Assembly (NCBI GenBank): GCA_937871155.1
Contig: CALMXV010000053.1
Coordinates: 1-15,482, forward strand
Direction: 5' to 3'
DNA from: an uncultured Taibaiella sp.
GTDB taxonomy: Bacteria > Bacteroidota > Bacteroidia > Chitinophagales > Chitinophagaceae
DNA: 15,482 nucleotides
Shown: piece after piece, positions 6,958-13,952 of the stretch
Position numbering within the stretch: position 1 is the stretch's first letter
Layout of the letters: each line of letters starts with the position of its first letter
Translations under genes and position numbers: made by a program
The notes under the pieces: generated by a model
What the model saw: the letters and a program-made list of their open reading frames with translations, nothing else
What the model was told of the DNA's origin: nothing
Databases searched by the model: none

Positions 6958-7680
6958 TTATTCCCAACCACAAGCTAAGACATCCGCTATGTGCATGGTC
7001 TTAATAGGATGATGGTGGGTGTTGATATAGCCTTGCAAATGCATCAAACAGCTTACATCAGTAGAAATGAGAATATGCGCTTCTGTTTCTAAAGCACTAC
7101 TTATTTTTGTTTGAGCCATACCTACGGAAATAGGTTCATATTTGACCGCAAACGTTCCTCCAAAACCACAGCAAGTTTCACACTCTTTCATTTCCACTAA
7201 TTCCAATCCTTTTACCTGTTCTAACAGCTTTCGTGGGCTAGACTTAATACCACATTCTCTTAGTGCTCCACAAGCATCGTGATAAGTAGCACGCCCGTCT
7301 AGCTTAGCCCCAACATCTGTTACTTTTAAAACATCCACCAAAAACTCTGTAAACTCATAAAGCCGTTGTCCTACTTTTTCGGAGGCACTCAGGTTATTGG
7401 TATTTTCAAAAAGCCGCTCATAAAAATTACGTACAAAACCAGTACAAGAACCGCTTGGTGCTACGATATAATCCAGCCCTTCAAAATCTTGAATAAATTT
7501 TTTAGCAACAGCTGTTGTCTCTTCCCAATACCCGGCATTAAACGCAGGTTGACCACAGCAAGTTTGATTGGGGTTATAACTTAACTTACATCCCAACTTT
7601 TCTAAAACCTTTACCATATTCATGGCAGTTTCTGGATACAATTGATCGACAAAACATGGGATGAAAAGTTGTACGTTCAT
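6958..7680 (-). CDS. (Fe-S)-binding protein, LutA/YkgE type (lactate utilisation)
   Basis: A 240-residue protein of the LutA family, close to the 238 residues of Bacillus LutA. It is built from two CCG domains, which hold iron-sulfur clusters in redox complexes such as L-lactate oxidase LutABC and heterodisulfide reductases. Domain 1 carries Cys9, Cys41-Cys42-Gly43 and Cys79; domain 2 carries Cys137, Cys170-Cys171-Gly172 (ETCCGFGG) and Cys211. All ligands of both CX(n)CCGX(n)C patterns are intact. The protein has no signal peptide and should be cytoplasmic. The usual partners LutB and LutC are not beside it: ribH lies 58 bases upstream and yceI converges from the other side. It might work with partners encoded elsewhere. 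The assignment to lactate oxidation is by family only. Confidence 0.85.
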   Translation of the reverse strand: MNVQLFIPCFVDQLYPETAMNMVKVLEKLGCKLSYNPNQTCCGQPAFNAGYWEETTAVAKKFIQDFEGLDYIVAPSGSCTGFVRNFYERLFENTNNLSASEKVGQRLYEFTEFLVDVLKVTDVGAKLDGRATYHDACGALRECGIKSSPRKLLEQVKGLELVEMKECETCCGFGGTFAVKYEPISVGMAQTKISSALETEAHILISTDVSCLMHLQGYINTHHHPIKTMHIADVLACGWE

Positions 7681-7738
7681 AATTGAGGTAATAATTGTTA
7701 GTTCTTAGTTTTTGAAATTTTGAATTCTTGAGTTGCCT

Positions 7739-8239
7739 TTACTGTAATTTTCTATTTAGGGCAATCATCTTGCAAGCTGTGATTGCAGCTTCTTCGCCTT
7801 TATGTCCATGTACTCCTCCTAGTCGTTCCCAGGCTTGTTCTTCATTGTTCAATGTCAATACTCCGAAAATAACAGGAATTGGTAAAAGCAGGTTCAATTG
7901 TGTTATCCCTTCAGAAACTGCTTTACATACATAATCAAAATGTGGTGTGCCACCTTGTATGACTGCGCCAAATGCAATAATTGCTTCAGGTACGTAGTAT
8001 CTTTTTTTATGAGTTTCCCATAGTTGTTTACATGCAAAGGGTATTTCTACACAACCGGGTACCATGACTTTGTCTGTAACTCTTATGTTTAATGCACTTG
8101 CAATTTTATTAAACCCATTTAACTGTTCTGCTACAATTTGTTCATTCCATTCAGTATATACTAAAGCAATACGTAGATCTTTTAAGGATTGCAAAGTAGA
8201 TAAGTCTAATAAAGATTTACTGTCTTTTGAGTTAGCCAT
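7739..8239 (-). CDS. ribH: 6,7-dimethyl-8-ribityllumazine synthase
   Basis: Catalyses the penultimate step of riboflavin synthesis, condensing 5-amino-6-ribitylamino-uracil with 3,4-dihydroxy-2-butanone 4-phosphate to give lumazine. The protein is 166 residues, normal for the family. The substrate motifs are in place: the aromatic pocket residue Trp31 with Asn32 (YTEWNEQ), VPGCVEIPFA at 60-69, GAVIQGGTPHFDYV at 91-104 with the catalytic His100, FGVLT, and RLGGVHGHKGEEAA near the end. The family's VIRG is VIQG here, a variant I recall as common in Bacteroidota. The N-terminal extension of about 20 residues is polar and unstructured in appearance. No other rib genes are nearby. The lutA-like gene follows after 58 bases and could be co-transcribed. 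Confidence 0.97.
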   Translation of the reverse strand: MANSKDSKSLLDLSTLQSLKDLRIALVYTEWNEQIVAEQLNGFNKIASALNIRVTDKVMVPGCVEIPFACKQLWETHKKRYYVPEAIIAFGAVIQGGTPHFDYVCKAVSEGITQLNLLLPIPVIFGVLTLNNEEQAWERLGGVHGHKGEEAAITACKMIALNRKLQ

Positions 8240-8302
8240 ATTGTTATTATCAAGTTGCTAAGGTAGGTAAAGCCATTAAAATTTGAACCTGAGTTTTAAT
8301 AC

Positions 8303-8333
8303 AAAAACCCTTTGATGGTTATATCAAAGAGTT
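8303..8333 (-). terminator. Terminator after the VOC/SRPBCC operon
   Basis: Read on the minus strand, an 11-bp stem (AACTCTTTGAT with ATCAAAGGGTT, one wobble) encloses a 6-base loop and is followed by a short T run (complement of 8303-8307). It lies about 33 bases beyond the VOC stop codon and separates this operon from ribH. Confidence 0.6.
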
Positions 8334-8365
8334 CTTAAACGAAAGTCAAAATAAGAATCTAATGC

Positions 8366-8848
8366 TTAAAAATCAGCAATGATAATTTTTGTCATACCCA
8401 TTAATTTTTTGAATGCCCCAGGCTTTTTAGTTAGCATCTCCCAATTGTTTGGACACACTTGCCAGCTAAGTCCATATTTATCTTTCAGCCATCCACATAC
8501 ACTTTCTTTACCACCATTAGCAGTGAGTGAACGCCAATAGTAGTCTATTTCTTCTTGGCCGTTACAGGGTATCATAAATGAAACAGACTCGTTAAATTGA
8601 AATAAAGGACCTGCATTGATAGCTATAAATCGCATCCCTAATATTTCAAATTCAACGGTGAGAACCTTACCGGCAAACTCTTTTTGAAAATCAGCTAACC
8701 CTTCCGCTTCCGTCATAGGATAGTAGGTTGTGTTAATGATACGTCCTTCTTTAAAAATGGAAACATAATATTGGGCAGCTTCTTCTGCTACAGAATCAAA
8801 CCATAAGTTGGGGATAATTTTAGGAACTTGTTGAACAGAATTATTCAT
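8366..8848 (-). CDS. VOC family protein, PhnB-like (3-demethylubiquinone-9 3-methyltransferase domain)
   Basis: A 160-residue protein of the vicinal oxygen chelate (glyoxalase/bleomycin-resistance) superfamily, PhnB-like branch. Characteristic segments are KIIPNLWFDSVAEEAAQYYV near the start, IFKEGRI, the central VEFEILGMRFIAINAGP, and the end segment YGLSWQVCPNNWEMLTKK. The domain name refers to a loose similarity to a methyltransferase; a real methylation role is not supported. The family is built as paired beta-alpha-beta units that often bind a metal, but its substrate is unknown. The gene starts 12 bases after the SRPBCC gene in the same direction, forming a two-gene operon. VOC and SRPBCC genes of these kinds commonly travel together as small accessory clusters in soil Bacteroidota. 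Confidence 0.87.
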   Translation of the reverse strand: MNNSVQQVPKIIPNLWFDSVAEEAAQYYVSIFKEGRIINTTYYPMTEAEGLADFQKEFAGKVLTVEFEILGMRFIAINAGPLFQFNESVSFMIPCNGQEEIDYYWRSLTANGGKESVCGWLKDKYGLSWQVCPNNWEMLTKKPGAFKKLMGMTKIIIADF

Positions 8849-8860
8849 GATGAATTTGGT

Positions 8861-9271
8861 TTAATTAGATTCTACATAGCTTTTAAAATTGTTTAAGATT
8901 GCTTGCCAACCTTCTTGTTGCATTTCAATAGGATTTTCACTTTCAGGGTCAAACTGTACGGCTACTTCAGTATTAGTTCCATTATCATTAAATTGAACAA
9001 TAGCAGTTCTTTCACCAAATTGATAAGAGAATGATTTACCTATTTCAATGGCTGAATAGATGGCTTCGAAATCAAAACCAAAGCTACCATCTTTAGCTTC
9101 CATTCTTGCTTTATAAGTTCCTCCTATTTTCATATCGTTTGTGGCAGTGGGGCAATGCCAAGATGGATGAGCAAAGTTCCAATTGACAATGTGAGAAGGG
9201 TTGGTGTAATAGTCCCAAACTTTAGCGCTAGGGGCTTCAATGTTGGCGCTAACGGTTATTTTATTTTGCAT
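8861..9271 (-). CDS. SRPBCC domain protein (AHSA1/START-like)
   Basis: A 136-residue protein consisting of a single SRPBCC helix-grip fold, which forms a deep pocket for a hydrophobic ligand. The start NKITVSANIEAPSAKVWDYY is the signature of the family, followed by HIVNWNFAHPSWHCP, GGTYKARMEAKDG, and the closing helix EGWQAILNNFKSYVES. The protein is cytoplasmic with no signal peptide. It lies directly upstream of the VOC gene (12-base gap) and downstream of two decayed genes in the same direction, including a remnant of another SRPBCC gene. Annotation as an Hsp90 ATPase activator would be by distant domain similarity only. No ligand can be named. Confidence 0.87.
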   Translation of the reverse strand: MQNKITVSANIEAPSAKVWDYYTNPSHIVNWNFAHPSWHCPTATNDMKIGGTYKARMEAKDGSFGFDFEAIYSAIEIGKSFSYQFGERTAIVQFNDNGTNTEVAVQFDPESENPIEMQQEGWQAILNNFKSYVESN

Positions 9272-9349
9272 ATAGATTTTTTGATGTTATAAAGTTATGT
9301 TGTTTTTGTTGAATCGTCATTTCGATATCTTTTAATGAAAAGACTTTTA

Positions 9350-9569
9350 TTAGGAAGTTTCACCCTTAAATGTTGCATAGATATCCATTGCACGACCTTG
9401 TCCTAATCCAAACTCTTCTTTGAGCCAATTAGAGATTTCGGTTGCTTTGACTTTTTGAATATACGTTACCATCAAGAATATATCCCTTTGTAGTAGCTAA
9501 TTATTTAAGATCTTCTGGAGTTTTCCCCGTCTTAGTTTTAATGTTATCTATATAAGCTTGGAATGACAT
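9350..9569 (-). pseudogene. Broken DUF4287 gene (in-frame stop plus homopolymer frameshift)
   Basis: The minus strand from the ATG at 9569 reads MSFQAYIDNIKTKTGKTPED then LK and stops at a TAA at 9501-9503. This is the typical start of DUF4287 proteins of about 70-75 residues. Translation resumes as LATTKGYILDGNVYS, then shifts frame at a five-base run (T at 9452-9456 on the plus strand) and continues as KVKATEISNWLKEEFGLGQG, then RAMDIYATFKGETS and a stop at 9350. Removing one base of the run joins YSKVKATEISNWL perfectly, and TAA differs by one base from AAA, the lysine expected there. The second half could still be read as a 40-residue ORF from 9472, but as a whole the gene is dead. Confidence 0.8.
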
Positions 9570-9574
9570 GAGGT

Positions 9575-9802
9575 TTATTTTTTTAAAGTAGTTATTAATT
9601 CATCAAGATTACCTAAGCCCATAGTAAAGCCTTCTTTGAAACCCATTTTAATGATGCCTTCTAAAGCTTCTATCGTTTCAAATTTAAGCAATATGGATAC
9701 TAATGTTTTTGAAGGTGTAGTAGATGTAAAAGAATTATTCCAATACATACTAGGCATTTCAGTTAGGTCTTCTCCTTTATCGTTACAAAAGGTGATATAT
9801 GG
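9575..9802 (-). pseudogene. Remnant of a second SRPBCC/AHSA1-like gene (C-terminal half)
   Basis: The minus strand encodes a recognisable SRPBCC C-terminus: LLKFETIEALEGIIKMGFKE followed by GFTMGLGNLDELITTLKK and a stop at 9575. Family-like sequence continues upstream of the internal ATG at 9757 in the same frame (SPYITFCNDKGEDLTEMPSM), so that ATG is not a genuine start. Further upstream the frame stays open to about 9940, but the protein has no start codon and no similarity that I recognise, so the N-terminal half (roughly 70-80 residues, with the conserved AP-x-VW opening) is missing. It ends 5 bases before the start of the broken DUF4287 gene, the spacing of an old operon. Confidence 0.68.
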
Positions 9803-9838
9803 ACTGAAGAAGTACTGCTTAAAAATTGAATTATATAA

Positions 9839-9934
9839 ATGAAAACCCAGTGCGAACAGGGCTTTGCTCGAAACCAGAAGACTATAGGTATTCCTTTGAA
9901 AGATATTATTATTGCAATGAAATGGGGGTTTTAA
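9839..9934 (+). other. Possible 31-residue micro-ORF in a gene-poor stretch
   Basis: An ATG at 9839, directly after an in-frame TAA, opens a 31-residue frame that begins MKTQCEQGFARNQKTIGIPL and ends at 9934. It is locally richer in G and C than its surroundings. I recognise no family, promoter or ribosome site. It lies where the missing N-terminal half of the SRPBCC remnant would be expected, and may be coincidental. The rest of 9843-9995 holds nothing that I can identify. Confidence 0.15.
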
Positions 9935-9995
9935 TTTCTACGAAACAATGAGGAATGATAGCAACCACTTTCAACATCTTCTTTTAGCTTCTGAT

Positions 9996-10208
9996 TTATT
10001 TGACGTTTATTTTCTTTCTGCCTTGATAATCTATGATAGTGAAAAAAAGTGACATGACAAGAATATCTATTCCTTTTGCTTTCAAAAGGCACAACAAATT
10101 CATTAACTCACAAGCATCCTCTCTTGGAAAAAGAAAGTCGGACAAAAAAATCACAGGTATGCTAAATATCAAATAGAAAAAAAACTTTTTACAAATAAAT
10201 TTTATCAT
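9996..10208 (-). CDS. Hypothetical small membrane protein
   Basis: A 70-residue frame, not recognised as any family. It has a basic N-terminus (MIKFICKK), a hydrophobic segment at about residues 9-27 (FFFYLIFSIPVIFLSDFLF), a short acidic and polar loop with two cysteines (REDACELMNLLC), and a second, shorter hydrophobic segment at about 48-59 (IDILVMSLFFTI), then a basic tail ending KKINVK. Two spans with positive charges at both ends would suggest both termini in the cytoplasm. No promoter or ribosome site is obvious, and AT-rich DNA readily produces chance hydrophobic frames. The 98 bases between it and the next terminator hold nothing further. Confidence 0.4.
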   Translation of the reverse strand: MIKFICKKFFFYLIFSIPVIFLSDFLFPREDACELMNLLCLLKAKGIDILVMSLFFTIIDYQGRKKINVK

Positions 10209-10306
10209 ACTGGATTCTTAATTGCAATTGATAAAGCTGAATTCAAACACCAAGTGTAACAGTTGATGGATGTAAAAATGGGCTATTTTTTTCTTCTAGG
10301 AATGAT

Positions 10307-10340
10307 AAAAAAAAATGCGCCCTAAGAAAGAGCGCATTTA
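10307..10340 (-). terminator. Terminator after the TPR protein gene
   Basis: On the minus strand, AAATGCGC pairs with GCGCATTT (10332-10339 with 10313-10320), with up to three more pairs at the loop side, and runs directly into nine T residues (complement of 10307-10315). It begins about 20 bases beyond the TPR gene's stop codon. Confidence 0.88.
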
Positions 10341-10359
10341 ACTGAATAAAAAAGTTTCG

Positions 10360-11058
10360 TTAGTCTAATATTCCAAGTTTTGCAAGTGCTTTATCCATAT
10401 CTCTTGCTTGCATACTTTGTGGGTATTCATCACGAATACGTTTGTAATTCTCAATAGCTTTTTGAGGTTCTTTGTTTAGTACATAGGCTTCTGCAGCGCG
10501 GTATAGATAAAGTGGAGTTAGTAGATTATTTTCTTTGTCTGCAGCAGCTTTGTTATAATAATCAATTCCATCTTTTACTTTATTTTCATCCATATAAGCA
10601 TCGCCTAAAGCACCATAAGCAGCATATTCCACCATTGTGCCTTTTGCATCAAAATCTTTTAAGTACTTAATGGCATTTTTAGTATCTCCGGTTTTTAAGT
10701 AACAAACTCCGACATAGTAATTACAAAGGTTAGCCGTTTTAGTACCGCTATATTGTTTCATTACTTTTAAAAAGCCTTTATGTTGTCCATCGCCGTTTAA
10801 GGCTTTGTCTAATGAGTCTTGAGCAAAATAATTTTGAGCAAAGGAGATGTCGTTTGCTGCTTTAAGTTCACGAGGTTCTTTGTACATTTTTTGATATCCA
10901 AAAAAGCCTACAACACCTGCAATTATACCAATAAGTAAAGCATTGATTACTTTTTTATTGCTTTCGTATTTGAATTGTATTTTTTCTAAAGGATTGAAAT
11001 CAGGTGCTTCTTTTGAAATTTTTCCTGCTTCAGTTTGTGTTCTTGTTTTAGTTGCCAC
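10360..11058 (-). CDS. Membrane-anchored tetratricopeptide repeat protein (YfgM-like)
   Basis: A 232-residue protein with a charged cytoplasmic N-terminus (residues 1-36), one membrane span at about 37-55 (VINALLIGIIAGVVGFFGY), and a C-terminal domain of TPR helices facing the periplasm. TPR-like units are visible at YYVGVCYLKTGDTKNAIKYL, then AYGALGDAYMDENKVKDGID, then YLYRAAEAYVLNKEPQKAIE. The layout matches YfgM, which associates with SecYEG and periplasmic chaperones; that role is inferred, not shown. The start is a GTG at 11058 (MATKTRTQTEAG), since no ATG lies between it and the charged region. It follows pdhA by 133 bases in the same direction and has its own strong terminator. That 133-base gap holds no gene I can see. 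Confidence 0.82.
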   Translation of the reverse strand: MATKTRTQTEAGKISKEAPDFNPLEKIQFKYESNKKVINALLIGIIAGVVGFFGYQKMYKEPRELKAANDISFAQNYFAQDSLDKALNGDGQHKGFLKVMKQYSGTKTANLCNYYVGVCYLKTGDTKNAIKYLKDFDAKGTMVEYAAYGALGDAYMDENKVKDGIDYYNKAAADKENNLLTPLYLYRAAEAYVLNKEPQKAIENYKRIRDEYPQSMQARDMDKALAKLGILD

Positions 11059-11191
11059 TTTTATTGATTGTTTTACTTAAATTTTTACTATTGATGATTG
11101 TTGTATTTTTTGCTAAGAAAGCTATTATAGAGTCTCAACGCTTGATATGATTTTTAAGTCTAAATGAATTTCTATAAAATTCCTTTGAACA

Positions 11192-12184
11192 TTAATCCAT
11201 AATAAAAGGATAGTCATCCTCTACATAGATATCTTTATATACCTCGCTAATGTCTGGGTACGGACTGTCTTCAGCAAATTGTACACATTCTTCTACTTGA
11301 GCTTTCACCTTATCATTGATAGCTTGAATTGCTTCTTCTGTTGCCCAATTATTATCCATGATGGTTTTTAATACTTGGTTGATGGGGTCTTTTTCTTTGT
11401 ATTCTTCTAGCTCTTCTTTGGTACGATATTTTGCTGGGTCGCTCATAGAGTGTCCTCTATAACGGTAAGTTTTTATTTCTAAGAAAGTAGGGCCACCTTT
11501 TTCACGAGCTCTTCTTGCTGCACGTTCTATGGCGGTATGCACCGCTTCACAACTCATTCCATCTACTGAATCCGCCGGCATATCATAAGCATCCGCCATT
11601 CTATAGATGTCCAATACTTTGGAAGTACGTTGAATAGAAGTACCCATGGCGTAATGGTTATTTTCGCAAATGAAAATAACTGGAATGTTCCAAAGCATAG
11701 CCATGTTAAAGGTTTCGTGAAGGATACCTTGACGAGCAGCACCATCACCAAAGAAACAAAGAGTAACACGGTCGTTGCCAAGATACATATCTGAGAAGGC
11801 GATACCTGCTCCTAAGCCTATTTGACCGCCTACAATTCCGTGTCCACCAAAAAAGCGTTTTTCTTTAGAGAAAAAGTGCATAGAGCCCCCTTTACCTTTA
11901 GTACAGCCGGTAGCCTTTCCATAGAGCTCAGCCATACATTCGTTAGGCGTCATCCCTTTTGCAATAGCTAATCCATGGTCGCGATAGGCAGTAATGATAT
12001 TATCATCTTCTCGAATAGCAGACATTGCTCCGGCAGCTACAGCCTCTTGTCCATTATATAAATGGCAAAACCCACGTATTTTCTGCATACCATATAATTG
12101 CCCTGCTTTTTCTTCGAATTTGCGAAGCAATAGCATCAATTCATACCAATATAAATAGGTTTCTTTACTAAATGTTGTCTGCAC
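11192..12184 (-). CDS. pdhA: Pyruvate dehydrogenase E1 component, alpha subunit
   Basis: The alpha subunit of a heterotetrameric E1, which uses thiamine diphosphate to decarboxylate pyruvate and pass the acetyl group to the lipoyl domain of E2. The 330 residues are normal for this subunit. The ThDP/Mg motif is complete, from Gly146-Asp147-Gly148 (FFGDGAARQG) to Asn175-Asn176 (CENNHYAMG). Other family landmarks are RKFEEKAGQLYG near the start, AYRDHGLAIAKG, the GKGGSMHFF segment, FFGGHGIVGGQIGLG, and the TYRYRGHSMSDPAKYR loop. The second subunit (pdhB) and E2 are not adjacent; the next gene on the strand is the TPR protein, so they must be elsewhere. Confusion with a branched-chain 2-oxoacid E1 alpha is possible, but these motifs favour pyruvate. 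Confidence 0.93.
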   Translation of the reverse strand: MQTTFSKETYLYWYELMLLLRKFEEKAGQLYGMQKIRGFCHLYNGQEAVAAGAMSAIREDDNIITAYRDHGLAIAKGMTPNECMAELYGKATGCTKGKGGSMHFFSKEKRFFGGHGIVGGQIGLGAGIAFSDMYLGNDRVTLCFFGDGAARQGILHETFNMAMLWNIPVIFICENNHYAMGTSIQRTSKVLDIYRMADAYDMPADSVDGMSCEAVHTAIERAARRAREKGGPTFLEIKTYRYRGHSMSDPAKYRTKEELEEYKEKDPINQVLKTIMDNNWATEEAIQAINDKVKAQVEECVQFAEDSPYPDISEVYKDIYVEDDYPFIMD

Positions 12185-12307
12185 GGAGTTTCGAAATTTT
12201 TGCGAAAATATAAAAACTTTCCTTGCTTAACGCATATACTTAGTAAAATATCCATACTATTGTTTCCACTTTAAATAATATAGATTCGTAAAGCTTAGAT
12301 ATTTTCA

Positions 12308-12724
12308 ATGAAGTACTTAATATTAATTGTTTTCATTTTTTCTGCCTGTAATAAGACTACTCCTTCATCTACATCCATTTTACCATACCTCGCTACAAAT
12401 CAAATCGTAGATAAAGCCGTTGGAAATTTCAAATGCAATCGTGTCTGTAAAACGGGTAGTAATGTTAATGGATATGTGTATGATACTACTACAAATGTCA
12501 ATTTGACTATTACTAAAGTGAATGATTCTACTATACGGATAGATAGCTTTACTTTGTTTTATGATCGGTATGATACTTCAGTTGCCCATCATTTTCAATA
12601 CCCGAATTCAGGAGGTGGACATCATTTTACGATAGATACCAGCTTCAAAAATATTTATTTTAGTTTTTGGAATGGAGGATTGGGAGGTGGCACCGGATGT
12701 AATTATGACGGCATAAAGCAATAA
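12308..12724 (+). CDS. Hypothetical small lipoprotein
   Basis: A 138-residue putative outer-membrane or periplasmic lipoprotein. The signal MKYLILIVFIFSAC ends in a lipobox (FSAC), making Cys14 the lipidated residue. A Ser/Thr-rich linker follows, then a compact beta-rich domain with repeated strand patterns (NVNLTITKVNDSTIRIDSFT) and a glycine-rich tail (GGLGGGTGCNYDG). I do not recognise a named family; small Bacteroidota lipoproteins with a single beta domain of this kind are common and mostly uncharacterised. It is transcribed away from pdhA, with a 123-base divergent region between them that holds no clear operator. The downstream recF gene starts 100 bases later behind a possible weak terminator, so it is probably a separate unit. 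Confidence 0.72.
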   Translation: MKYLILIVFIFSACNKTTPSSTSILPYLATNQIVDKAVGNFKCNRVCKTGSNVNGYVYDTTTNVNLTITKVNDSTIRIDSFTLFYDRYDTSVAHHFQYPNSGGGHHFTIDTSFKNIYFSFWNGGLGGGTGCNYDGIKQ

Positions 12725-12737
12725 GTTTTGTAATTCG

Positions 12738-12780
12738 ATGTTCAGAATTCATGTCTGATATTGAACATTCCGTACTTTTT
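12738..12780 (+). terminator. Possible weak terminator after the small lipoprotein gene
   Basis: ATGTTCA (12738-12744) pairs with TGAACAT (12762-12768) around a 17-base loop, and a run of five T residues follows at 12776-12780, 7 bases beyond the stem. The stem is short and the T run displaced, so this is only suggestive. Confidence 0.28.
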
Positions 12781-12782
12781 CT

Positions 12783-12814
12783 TTGAGGTAATTCCTAAAA
12801 GATTTTGCATTTTG
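12783..12814 (+). promoter_or_regulatory. Possible recF promoter
   Basis: A TTG at 12783-12785 lies 21 bases before GCATTTTG (12807-12814), which keeps the TTTG but not the TA of the Bacteroidota -7 element. The spacing is right and the element ends 10 bases before the GTG start, but the match is partial. Confidence 0.3.
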
Positions 12815-12824
12815 CAGCAGTTTC

Positions 12825-13901
12825 GTGTCCTTCATAAAAAAAATATCACTTACCCAATTTAGAAATTATCCGCAAGCAAATTTCCATCTTGATGCACCAC
12901 TAGTTTGCATTGCTGGCTTGAATGGCGTTGGGAAAACCAACCTACTAGATGCGGTCTATTTTTTATGCTATACTAAAAGTTATTTCACCAGTTTCTCTCA
13001 ACAACTAGTACAATTGGGAGCTGATGGATTCCGAGTTGAGGGATGGTTTCAAAACAATAGTTTAGAGGAGCAATTAAGTTGTAAATGGAAAAACGGTAAA
13101 AAGGAATTATTCCAAAACGAAAGCTCTTGTGATTCTATTAAACAATATATAGGACGGCAATCGGCAGTAATGGTAGCCCCTGATGATATTGCTTTGATAA
13201 ATGAGGGAAGTGAAATTCGTCGTAAATGGGTGGATAGTATTTTGGCACAAACAAACACAGAATACTTTGATCAACTCTTGAAGTACCAGCAAACACTTGC
13301 TCAAAGAAATGCTTGGCTTAAGGCAAATGCAGTGAAGCCTTTTAATGATTTTACTATACTTGATTATTACGATAGTATTTTAAATGAGACCGGTTCTTTT
13401 ATTTTCAAATTAAGAAGTCAGTTTATAGTAGGCTTTTCACACCAAGTAAGCGAGTTTTATAGAAAAGTTTCCAATGCCAAAGAGGAAGTCATTATTCAAT
13501 ATGTTTCTAGTCTTCATGAAAAACCTTTAGCCCAACTTCTAAAAGATAGTATGCCTAATGATTTCATGACTCAACGCACCTTGAAGGGTATTCATAAAGA
13601 TGAATTTGAATTTTTTTTTAATGGAGTATTAATAAAACCCTTAGGATCACAAGGACAAAAAAAGAGCTATTTATTAGCATTAAAGTTAGCGCAATACCAA
13701 TATTTGAAATTATCAATGGGGCATTCCCCTATTTTATTATTGGACGATATATTTGAGAAATTAGATGGGCAACGGCTTGCTTCTTTGTGGGAGATAGTGC
13801 TTTCAAACGATTTTGGACAAGTGCTAATGACAGATACAGAATCAGATAGACTGAAACAAATTTTAGGTATTGACTTTACAATAGAAAATATTTTATTATA
13901 G
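12825..13901 (+). CDS. recF: DNA replication and repair protein RecF
   Basis: An SMC/ABC-type ATPase that, with RecO and RecR, helps load RecA onto gapped single-stranded DNA at stalled forks. The 358 residues match the family. The N-terminus IKKISLTQFRNY is the classic RecF start. Walker A is GLNGVGKTNLLDAVYFL from Gly31 with Lys37; the ABC signature is GSQGQKKSYLLALKLAQ; Walker B is ILLLDDIFEKLD with Asp307-Asp308, followed by the D-loop at LDGQR. The start is a GTG at 12825; no ATG upstream gives the conserved N-terminus. The DUF721 gene often found after recF in related genomes is not here: a large secreted-protein gene starts 51 bases after the stop. Confidence 0.95.
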   Translation: MSFIKKISLTQFRNYPQANFHLDAPLVCIAGLNGVGKTNLLDAVYFLCYTKSYFTSFSQQLVQLGADGFRVEGWFQNNSLEEQLSCKWKNGKKELFQNESSCDSIKQYIGRQSAVMVAPDDIALINEGSEIRRKWVDSILAQTNTEYFDQLLKYQQTLAQRNAWLKANAVKPFNDFTILDYYDSILNETGSFIFKLRSQFIVGFSHQVSEFYRKVSNAKEEVIIQYVSSLHEKPLAQLLKDSMPNDFMTQRTLKGIHKDEFEFFFNGVLIKPLGSQGQKKSYLLALKLAQYQYLKLSMGHSPILLLDDIFEKLDGQRLASLWEIVLSNDFGQVLMTDTESDRLKQILGIDFTIENILL

Positions 13902-13952
13902 TAAGTTCTAAGTCGTATATTTACTTCGAGTTTTTTTTTAAATTATTTCTTT

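Noticed and set aside
7926..7967. VIQGG instead of VIRG in lumazine synthase as a catalytic defect
   Set aside because: All other active-site motifs are intact and this variant is one I recall as usual in Bacteroidota.
9636..9842. 68-residue frame on the plus strand
   Set aside because: It is the complement of the SRPBCC remnant, whose minus-strand translation is clearly family-like.
9851..9895. G+C-rich patch with CTCGAAACC as a tRNA or RNA gene
   Set aside because: No cloverleaf arms can be formed around it and no CCA or T-loop is in place.
8303..10340. Mobile element carrying the accessory block
   Set aside because: No transposase, integrase, terminal inverted repeats or flanking direct repeats are visible.
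12203..12212. TATATTTTCG as the pdhA promoter -7 element on the minus strand
   Set aside because: The last position of TAnnTTTG is not matched and no TTG element lies at the right distance, so I do not annotate it.
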